Shown here in pieces: positions 11,601 to 14,140 of a DNA stretch of 18,101 nt. The position numbers and the translations under genes are program-made. The stretch's first letter is position 1; each line of letters starts with the position of its first letter. Source of the stretch: an uncultured Clostridia bacterium (GTDB taxonomy: Bacteria; Bacillota; Clostridia; Lachnospirales; Lachnospiraceae); NCBI GenBank assembly GCA_946186175.1, contig CAMHMG010000027.1, positions 1-18,101 of the forward strand, in the 5' to 3' direction. Below the pieces are notes generated by a model, which worked only from the letters and a program-made list of their open reading frames with translations, did no database searches and had not been told where the DNA came from.

Positions 11601-12981
11601 AGAACCAACTCCGACTCCAAGCCCGGACCCAACACCAATTGTGGAGAAACTCGCAATCACTCCGACTGTATCGTTGGAAAGCTATACATTTGGACAGGAA
11701 ATGCCTGATATTGAAGTGACAGGTAATACAGGAAACGGTGAAGTTACATACGAGTATAAGTTGACAAGTGCAGAAGACAGTGAGTATAGTACTGAAGTAC
11801 CTGTTTCGGCAGGTGAGTACAATCTCCGAATTAAGATAGCAGAAACTGATGAGTATCTCGAAGGTGAGGCTGTGACATCATTCAGAATAAGTTCAAAGTC
11901 TATTAAAGGAGCAGAAATCTTACTTGAATTTGTAACAGCTGAAATTGGAGAGGGAGAAAAATTAGTTCAGAGTCTGAATGGAGTTATACTTGATGAGATT
12001 ACACTTGTTCAGGATGTAGATTATCAGATTATTCCGAAATTCGTTACTGAGATAGAGAATCCGGGAACATATACACTGTTAATTCAGGGAATAGGCAATT
12101 ATACAGGTCAGATATCTACTCAATACAAGGTTACAAAGAAGATTACAGAGCCGACAACAGAAGGTGATAAAGATCCTATATCAGATCCGGCGAAAGAACA
12201 GACAACAGAATCGACGACAGAGTCTGGATCAGCTCAGATTACTGTTCCGGTAGAAAAACCTGCTACACAGACTGACACATCGGGTAACACAGATTCTTCT
12301 GACAAGAGCACCGACAGTGAACCCAAAGCAGCAGGCACATCATTTACTGATGATAGTACAGGAGCAGAGGTGGTTGTAACAACAATTTCTGCAGGAAGTC
12401 CTGAGGTAGAATATACAGGAACAACAGTAACAACTACAGCGACTGTGACAATACCTGATACGGTAACAGTTGATGGAGTAACATATGAAGTTACTACTAT
12501 TGCTGAATCGGCATTTGATGGTAATTCAAGTATAGAGAATGTAACCATTGGAAATAATGTAGAGGTGATAGCTGATAATGCCTTTAGAAAGTGTAAGAAG
12601 CTTAAGAAGGTTCAAATAGGAAGTAATGTAGTATCAATTGGTAAGAATGCATTTGCTAATTGTACTAAGTTGACAACAGTGACTATTCCTAATGCAACAG
12701 AGACTATTGATGCAAGCTGTTTCTCAGGTTGTACCAGTCTTAAGAAGGTTACAATTGGAACAGGACTTAAAGGTCTTAAGAAAAATACATTTAATAAATG
12801 TAAGAAATTAAAGACAATTCAGATCAAGTCAACAAAACTGACTGATAAGACAGTTGCTAAGGGTGCGTTTAAAGGTCTTCCGAACAATGTAACGATCAAA
12901 GTTCCTAAGAAACTTGTTAAGCAGTACACAAAACTGTTCCGTAAGAAGGGATTGTCAAAGAAGATTAAAATTAAGAAATGA
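1..12981 (+). CDS. Giant modular repeat surface protein, BspA-type LRR C-terminus (5' truncated by window)
   Basis: The frame is open from base 1 to TGA at 12979-12981 (4326 residues). The first in-frame ATG, at 145, is not the start: the residues before it match the tail of a repeat unit found later in the protein, so the gene begins upstream of the window. Order of modules: ten WYR-type units of about 280 residues (to residue 2880); a YTGK...GTDY...NNxNVG...GYTG domain (2881-2957); MBG-like modules including two MBG_2 domains (2959-3967); a second YTG-like domain (3969-4046); a Ser/Thr-rich linker; BspA/LRR_5 repeats (4115-4326). No LPXTG motif or C-terminal hydrophobic anchor is present; the protein ends FRKKGLSKKIKIKK. 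Such domain mixes are known from secreted adhesins of Clostridia, so a role in adhesion or surface architecture is inferred. The signal peptide would lie upstream and is not visible. A hairpin follows the stop codon. Confidence 0.93.
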   Translation, partial: GTIICIKGTSLTEDDIETLLAEEDTKSVFPVNRTCIKVSTDAPVAKLTMTKANLLEYGKLVYKKGNSSTDITCSTSTTSVENILELGGTLSVEGTKGYELGNITFYSGTTTSTVIEPNLTEATIANKELYVRVTQTDNSIFATSATSSSGFVKMNAQIKVRSAVNFINVNISSSKLSDIKAATISNTAPGYGTTLTVTPSAKVELGSTTYTTDDKGNEVEDKLKLSASTAINSLSYTNDESATGWIRWYRYKKDAESAVETSTVQIIQGANSLSYKLQLEDIGYYLAAIIAPTKAEAEDIATVSTILDGEDTTLTATTNTYNSTKNLIKVSTTTAVPKMTVSTANLALVMKMAYKIRATGQSLEDATEDYAEMTDTTMPVMKVGDSLKLLMKISPEDTAVNQGTFELLYGATSATAVNYDSPNKVAGIFGQKNSYIFIKVSNSDIFEVAEEGTYVQLPVKFTVTRDDAFTRTNDVTSAPTAATYNLGTTTTMTIDKSLTLTLASSSSNTIVIDGATVVLPNATGKIEGKTNVDVNWYKYKKQTTEGVTTASNIVPITAAKDKLTYKTIVDDINYYIAAVISAPGVVATNDELQNILKKDDTIVAFPNNEKFIVASSSVSVSKISLTNSSTGKIATFNTYGAKLIYSQDGKDDIEVEYGTSSSDRPEVDLPIGGTLSFEGDYDYGKVTFYYKEGTKYNELSSLNTAKTYTDLYIKVAQTDNSIFTSTATSGTYVYLQVYTKITVANSGVFTYTDSDTTGVTAATMWLSGAKNATTTLEYGNEVTVRVNDKVQLAGNAINITSDETANGYLQWWRYRKDGDTATDITPIDGENDLTYIVDIEDIGYYVAAVISPKATDADTAAEVKSVLEGADTVLSATTNLQENEDQAKLIKAGTTVVIPKLTATTANLDKVAGLYYTVDGVEQDKTTSSISTLSTMTADTDTIGIRFNKDSAVNQGTITYYYGACESSLSAFTLNDEGEAVMSIVGLFGQSNSYVYLKLADSAVFDVAEDGTYIKLNTKFEVTDATRFTRANDDTKTPTQTYKLSSTTPALNTAITLSLVNSTTGTVTKNTIKINGEEVVLPGTSGDNVKVTWYRYKKTESGVSDVSVIKDSDNKPINAITYTATYEDINYYIAAVISAKTSEISDSERDTLLAGDDTVVIFPSNPEYIKIGTTAAVSRRNFTLAEVKNILDLQYNVGNDSQTLEMGTSSSGSGLKSYTLNVGGALSFAKKSDIELGDNDFGTITFYSDSNCTKPITTLDTASVTYSSVYAKLSDETGKSIFNESTPFVLYIKITTKNDNAFTCTSSGVAPTLAYKNLTKSTTTASDLAYGTELTVTVPATIQLGGKSVVIASDDTANGHLQWWRYKIEDGSTTDAETITGETGLTYTTDLDDIGYQVAAIIALTADKAAPDKEEDEEQWNNVMAALAGETTTLTTETNAMGSQVELLKIGTAEIPKLSLLSNTKGKDIESGKALLDKIATFTVGDNENIEIGTGSETQTFTVNSGSDMRLNPKTGHNLGTVKFYYNKAGSRTNYTGDLIEVPLNVAGTYSDIYVRFVEGNGSTVATTDTLTSDASFVPLNITVVVKSSGVFVVDNGATIAASITPATTTSATYGTTYSLSLSNVESLVVDGEAAVMPGETGANTSVQWYRYKKDSDGNYSDYEMIDGATGTSYTADVSDINYYLAAVIKSSNVADDLVGDEVSSDITTLIEAGNTTLTSANNVAGAYKSRMVAVTSKAVSQIKLTTGNTGRTYKDGTEATVNETGAVLLSRIAEFTAGSNTYAIGGTDTEVTIERKDAVALGLSPKSSLGWSNSSRTLGTPTFYHKDGNNYTAIDTSVAGAYGEVYVGFTKSDNSIFNTSDKASTTTVVPLGIDLKVIDSDNFVYTGTEASGSLALSVGSDSPTYGTGITVSISEDIKLGNDTVVLPGNAGATEGVYIQWYRFNTSTKVLTAIANATEQTYVPDVLDINNVLVAVVGVERPDGEKELESAIETAIKAATATSTKSNSVGLKAATQIDQLFITTKSVSKIDLKTGNTGMTLENDAETMGDLLGRVAVLSYGSKIESINSGESITGALGDVLSLSADEGYSDVTFGTIKFYYNDTVNGFVEISGNKLDSVDISYDNLYVRCSSQAAAGIFKTAGDGDDYYVPLNIAVTMMSTIKGTTTTAANNKLIITNSNGGSTYNYGDTLTVSNNSDNLKYLGSDGEKTIVLPGQDTSAFETGTTYTANIQWYRAHTSGTGSNMKYTTVEMIEGATSCNYQITQYDIGYILIPVIYVDDEALGIDDITPSVPAATVAASPSTACRELKAATASAVAVKTIKNDEDSTAFINAIGYVKYGDVLYDNTENANVIHASEALSLSMDYSKLEDESGTPLRTVGTANVYLVANGTKYDYSVDTYSQLNPGTYEVYIHIPAQESGIVKSSSSTVTVANMTPTGVQLEIPIPNVNALTYGGLGTGSLSFGMVDALDGAITTPEYKAVVTLNIPDDILYEGNKVSECIGNGVNVAWFRYKTVGETTDAAVIEGATDLEYTVKPIDVGYKLAAVIYVADAETENNGLTNEMIAELFLSDSACETISSANNVSGLAAMKIHTATATSTIDLSKYENPTETFYEFASLGYGEDTYTNEEDNNTISVGVADLSNEFVSAKLKLVPDTSMCGSASLGGVKYYYTNDDGESWKESLTDTDLQDVATYKIYFSVTSAGLLARDSANKINTGVEISTKWPNDSNSLMYNKMDTGNAVLTVTGTPEYKKTLTVSVPDTVYVNGKNVVLPAEGVDNSNVKVQWYRCGRTGSTGNYKISNPVPIDGAIYSTYEVSVDDLGYYLVPLVYVGDSPQLATNTTAGTKLTKSSRTTLVTAMKAMTSSSVAALSFEENNNYFNFEDIPSQTYTGKNITPDVEITFADGNVEKTLVKGTDYNVTYANNRNVGEGTATATITGINGYTGSVVMRFTIKEKLAFTPTITMEDYAYGDAPIDPTVDNNASGGEKTITYKVKGAADSTYTEDKPTTGGTYIVRVVIEETEEYKEATATAEFVVSKASLVVTPKAQQSKVYGATDPELTYDLDGIIAADEGKADEIVTGALGREEGEDAGTYAINLGTLAITPEYAANYSLSLCDNPSSFTISKAPITLTVTKADYTVDDTPSVAEVTGNDGEATLKYEYKVKGAEDSTYSETVPDKVGEYTLRVTAPETTNYLGGSKTVDFEIKAKVKAEITPIVTMANFTYGGTVPSPVVTGNTGEGKETITYKVKGAEDSTYTAVAPTTGGNYIVRVVIEETENYKEGTATAEFVISKASIVVTPAANQSKVYSEANPELTYELTGIIAADKDKQKEIITGVLGREEGDSAGTYAINIGTLAITPEYAANYSLSLCDNPANFTISKAPITLAVTKSDYTVGDTPSVANVTGNTGEAALKYEYKAKGAGDSTYSEAVPTEVGEYTLKVTAPETTNYLGDSETVDFEIKAAEPNSEPDPEKTAISPSVTMDSFTYGKAASALVVTGNTGNGKETITYKVKGAADSTYTSDVPKNAGEYTVRVEIEETEEYKAGEATADFIISKAPITLAVTKADYTEGETASEAVVTGNAGASELTYEYKTKGAEDSTYSEVVPIEAGEYTLRVTASETANYLGGTATADYEIKAPEVEPEPASEPEPEPIPEPEPTPEPEPTPMPDPEKTTISPSVTMDSFTYGKAAPEPVVTGNTGNGKETITYKVKGAADSTYTSDVPKNAGEYTVRVEIEETEEYKAGEATADFEVSKAPITLEVTKPDYTEGETASEAVVTGNDGASELTYEYKVKGAEDSTYSEVVPTEAGEYTVRVTASETANYLGGVATADYEIKALEIEPEPEPTPEPDPTPEPEPTPEPDPIPEPEPTPTPSPDPTPIVEKLAITPTVSLESYTFGQEMPDIEVTGNTGNGEVTYEYKLTSAEDSEYSTEVPVSAGEYNLRIKIAETDEYLEGEAVTSFRISSKSIKGAEILLEFVTAEIGEGEKLVQSLNGVILDEITLVQDVDYQIIPKFVTEIENPGTYTLLIQGIGNYTGQISTQYKVTKKITEPTTEGDKDPISDPAKEQTTESTTESGSAQITVPVEKPATQTDTSGNTDSSDKSTDSEPKAAGTSFTDDSTGAEVVVTTISAGSPEVEYTGTTVTTTATVTIPDTVTVDGVTYEVTTIAESAFDGNSSIENVTIGNNVEVIADNAFRKCKKLKKVQIGSNVVSIGKNAFANCTKLTTVTIPNATETIDASCFSGCTSLKKVTIGTGLKGLKKNTFNKCKKLKTIQIKSTKLTDKTVAKGAFKGLPNNVTIKVPKKLVKQYTKLFRKKGLSKKIKIKK
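10909..11016 (+). repeat. Pro-Glu spacer 1
   Basis: This low-complexity coding stretch (residues about 3637-3672) is made of EPEPEP, EPIPEP and EPTPEP steps between two X-Y blocks. It is an in-frame microrepeat of gag/cca-type codons. Such spacers are usually rigid, extended wall-spanning linkers, and they are prone to length change by slippage. Confidence 0.85.
11512..11640 (+). repeat. Pro-Glu/Asp spacer 2
   Basis: This second spacer (residues about 3838-3880) has the same EPEPTPEPDPTP pattern as the first but is longer and contains Asp-Pro steps. It separates the Y4 module from the last X module. Each of the two spacers directly follows an X-Y block, as if block and spacer had been duplicated together. 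Confidence 0.85.
12343..12978 (+). other. BspA-type leucine-rich repeat C-terminal domain of the giant protein
   Basis: Residues about 4115-4326 show the BspA/LRR_5 entry (VTIPDTVTVDGVTYEVTTI) and then about five repeats of the form IxxxAFxxCxxLxxVxIGxxVxxI, for example DNAFRKCKKLKKVQIGSNV and KNAFANCTKLTTVTIP. A short irregular Lys-rich end follows. LRR_5 repeats of this kind occur in secreted proteins that bind host or matrix components and are common as C-terminal domains of large clostridial surface proteins. The domain is bounded upstream by a Thr/Ser/Glu-rich linker. Confidence 0.88.
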
Positions 12982-13006
12982 TATGGTTATCGATATGAGA
13001 CCTGTG

Positions 13007-13040
13007 GAAAGGACAGCGGATATAATTTCGCTGTCCTTTC
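13007..13040 (+). terminator. Strong hairpin after the giant gene
   Basis: A perfect 12-bp stem (GAAAGGACAGCG, 13007-13018, with CGCTGTCCTTTC, 13029-13040) encloses a 10-nt loop, 25 nt after the stop codon. No long T tract follows; only the CTTTC of the 3' arm itself is T-rich. Position and stem strength argue for termination or 3'-end protection, but the missing U run makes it less than a textbook intrinsic terminator. Confidence 0.65.
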
Positions 13041-13053
13041 TGCGATAATGGGT

Positions 13054-13082
13054 TTGTAATTAGTCGCCAAATCACTTATAAT
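13054..13082 (+). promoter_or_regulatory. Sigma-A-type promoter for the plus-strand MNT/HEPN pair
   Basis: A -35 box TTGTAA (13054-13059), a 17-bp spacer and a perfect -10 box TATAAT (13077-13082) are present. Transcription would begin near 13089, leaving a leader of about 150 nt before the MNT ATG at 13243. A second candidate with TATACA (13085-13090), 17 bp and TATAAT (13108-13113) lies just downstream; which one is used cannot be told from sequence. Confidence 0.5.
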
Positions 13083-13130
13083 AATATACAGAAGTGTTTG
13101 ATCATTGTATAATTCCGGAGAGAGAATTTT

Positions 13131-13157
13131 ATGGAGTTTTTGAATACAATTGCTTGA
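13131..13157 (+). other. Eight-codon leader ORF (MEFLNTIA) upstream of the MNT gene
   Basis: ATG at 13131 is preceded by GGAGAG (13117-13122) with an 8-nt gap, a near-ideal ribosome binding site, yet the frame stops after eight codons. It lies in the predicted leader of the MNT/HEPN transcript. The perfect palindrome TTGAGCTCAA (13162-13171) follows five bases after its stop. It could be a leader peptide, a relic of a former gene start, or chance. Confidence 0.25.
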
Positions 13158-13242
13158 TGGCTTGAGCTCAAATACACAATTTTGATTGATAGAAATATTT
13201 GCAAATAAAAAAAGCATAGTATATGATGAAGAGGTGAAAGGG

Positions 13243-13575
13243 ATGATATTATCAAATCATGAGGATAAGTTGTCACAATTATCATCACGAAGCGGATTGT
13301 CTGAAAATGTTTTAAACAGCATAATTATTGAAGCAAAAAGTCATGGGATAAAAGAACTTCGGTTATTCGGGTCGCGTGCAAGAGGAGATCATGACGAGAA
13401 AAGTGATATTGATCTTGCTGCGTATAGTGGAAAGATAGAAAGCTTTAAGCTGGATATAGAGGATAAGGTTCCTACATTGCTTACATTCGATGTTGTAGAT
13501 ATGGAAAGAAGCAAGTCGAAAGAGTTAAAGGATATTGTGAAAAAGGAGGGAATTGTGATATATGAAGAAATTTGA
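13243..13575 (+). CDS. Minimal nucleotidyltransferase (MNT, MntA-like), pair 1
   Basis: This 110-residue protein is of the polymerase-beta-like minimal nucleotidyltransferase family. The GSX10DXD motif is intact: GSRARG at residues 43-48, SDIDL at 54-58 (Asp55, Asp57). A probable third carboxylate is Asp83 in TFDVVD. In studied HepT-MntA systems the MNT protein is the antitoxin and AMPylates a Tyr of the HEPN partner; that role here is inferred from family and gene pairing. ATG 13243 is chosen because GAGGTG (13231-13236) stands 6 nt before it. A longer in-frame TTG start at 13186 has no binding site. The 3' end overlaps the HEPN gene by 14 nt, so the two are surely co-expressed. It shares only motif-level similarity with the MNT at 16945-17217. 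Confidence 0.88.
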   Translation: MILSNHEDKLSQLSSRSGLSENVLNSIIIEAKSHGIKELRLFGSRARGDHDEKSDIDLAAYSGKIESFKLDIEDKVPTLLTFDVVDMERSKSKELKDIVKKEGIVIYEEI

Positions 13576-13948
13576 AAACTTCAAATCAAATCTCCGTGTT
13601 CTTGAAAAGGCAAAAGAGGAGGATCTTTCTAATGATTTTATAAAAAGTGGTATTATTGATAAATTTTATATACAATTTGAGTTGTCATGGAAGACAATGA
13701 AAGATTTTCTGAAATATGAGGGGGTGTCAGAGGCAAAAACAGGATCCCCAAGAGATATAATAAAAGCCGCATACAGATTTTATGGGTTTGTTGATGAAGA
13801 GAAGTGGCTTGGTATGTTGACTGATAGAAATGATACAGCGCACATATATGATGGAGAAGCGGCAGACAGATTAGTAGATAAGATACTGAATACGTATATT
13901 GGCTGTTTCAAAGAAATGGAAGCGTTTTTGGATGAAAGATATGATTAA
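13562..13948 (+). CDS. HI0074-family HEPN protein (MNT partner, putative toxin), pair 1
   Basis: This 128-residue, all-helical protein is of the HI0074 / NTase substrate-binding family. Family landmarks are visible in order: SGIIDKFYIQFELSWKTMKD (29-48), TGSPRDIIKAA (60-70), W82, and RNDTAHIY (89-96). The last is the HEPN RX4HXY motif (Arg89, His94, Tyr96), the RNase site in characterised HepT toxins, whose Tyr is the AMPylation target. The protein may thus be an RNase toxin silenced by the upstream MNT, but members were first described as substrate-binding subunits and activity is not proven here. ATG 13562 is the only start in this frame, since a TGA lies two codons upstream. AGGAGG (13544-13549) sits 12 nt before it, inside the MNT gene, an unusually long gap. 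Confidence 0.87.
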   Translation: MKKFENFKSNLRVLEKAKEEDLSNDFIKSGIIDKFYIQFELSWKTMKDFLKYEGVSEAKTGSPRDIIKAAYRFYGFVDEEKWLGMLTDRNDTAHIYDGEAADRLVDKILNTYIGCFKEMEAFLDERYD

Positions 13949-14015
13949 GGAATGATGGATTATGTCAGAAATAGAATCAAAAAGTTTGAGAGTGGGTATA
14001 TAAGTAGTAAGAAAT

Positions 14016-14093
14016 ATGCATATACCATACGGAAGGCACTATATAGACGATGATGTTATAATTCCGTACCAGCATCCGTTAACTTGTAAATAA
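14016..14093 (+). pseudogene. N-terminal relic of a PseC-like sugar aminotransferase (DegT/DnrJ/EryC1 family)
   Basis: A 25-codon frame begins MHIPYGRHYIDDDV. This closely matches the N-terminus typical of PseC-type aminotransferases of pseudaminic acid synthesis (IPYGRQxIDxxDI), and it ends in LTCK where such enzymes usually have an LT(C/T/Q)GP turn a few residues later. The distance between the two landmarks is shorter than in family members I remember, and no aminotransferase sequence follows: the frame stops at 14091-14093 and the glycosyltransferase 3' end begins 35 nt later on the other strand. No clear ribosome binding site precedes it. I read it as a truncated remnant with an internal deletion. 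The surrounding 13949-14127 holds no other convincing gene. Confidence 0.5.
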
Positions 14094-14118
14094 TATAGGT
14101 ATAGATGATTATTTTTAA

Positions 14119-14140
14119 GGCAGGGACTTAAATCCCTGCC
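14119..14140 (-). terminator. Hairpin overlapping the glycosyltransferase stop codon
   Basis: A perfect 8-bp stem GGCAGGGA (14119-14126) / TCCCTGCC (14133-14140) has a 6-nt loop that contains part of the stop codon of the minus-strand glycosyltransferase. The stem therefore includes the last sense codons (Met-Ala-Gly-Ile region). Neither strand has a clean T run after the stem, so termination strength is uncertain. Because it sits between convergent genes it may serve both. Confidence 0.45.

Larger units (their letters stand above)
8641..12138 (+). repeat. MBG-type module array of the giant protein
   Basis: Three module types alternate. X is about 80 residues (TITMxxYAYG ... TYKVKGAADSTYT ... 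FVVSKA). MBG_2 is about 86 residues (SKVYGATDPELTY ... GALGREEGEDAGTYAI ... NYSLSL ... FTISKA). Y is about 80 residues (ITLxVTKxDYT ... STYSE ... NYLGG ... FEIKA). The order is YTG domain, X-MBG-Y (8875-9621), X-MBG-Y (9637-10386), X-Y (10423-10908), Pro-Glu spacer, X-Y (11020-11505), Pro-Glu spacer, X (11653-11900), YTG-like domain (11905-12138). The MBG_2 assignment rests on the characteristic KVYG-DPxLTY and GTYAI-NY pattern, present twice. Such modules are normally extracellular stalk or spacer domains. Confidence 0.8.

Noticed and set aside
1..12981. CRISPR or satellite-type repeat array
   Set aside because: All repetition is in-frame protein module repetition of hundreds of bases or Pro-Glu codon runs; there are no short identical repeats with unique spacers.
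13199..13227. TTGCAA-17 bp-TATGAT promoter directly before the MNT pair-1 gene
   Set aside because: It matches well, but transcription would begin around 13234, inside the ribosome binding site, so it would not give a normally translated message. The upstream TATAAT promoters fit better.
13186..13242. Longer MNT pair-1 start at TTG 13186
   Set aside because: TTG with no ribosome binding site, while ATG 13243 has GAGGTG 6 nt upstream and gives the normal family length.
13962..14003. 13-codon frame MSEIESKSLRVGI just before the relic
   Set aside because: Too short, with poor ribosome binding spacing; probably chance in degraded DNA.
13952..14053. 33-codon basic frame overlapping the aminotransferase relic
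   Set aside because: AAGGA is only a few bases from either ATG, the frame runs out of phase through the recognisable PseC-like segment, and it resembles no family I know.
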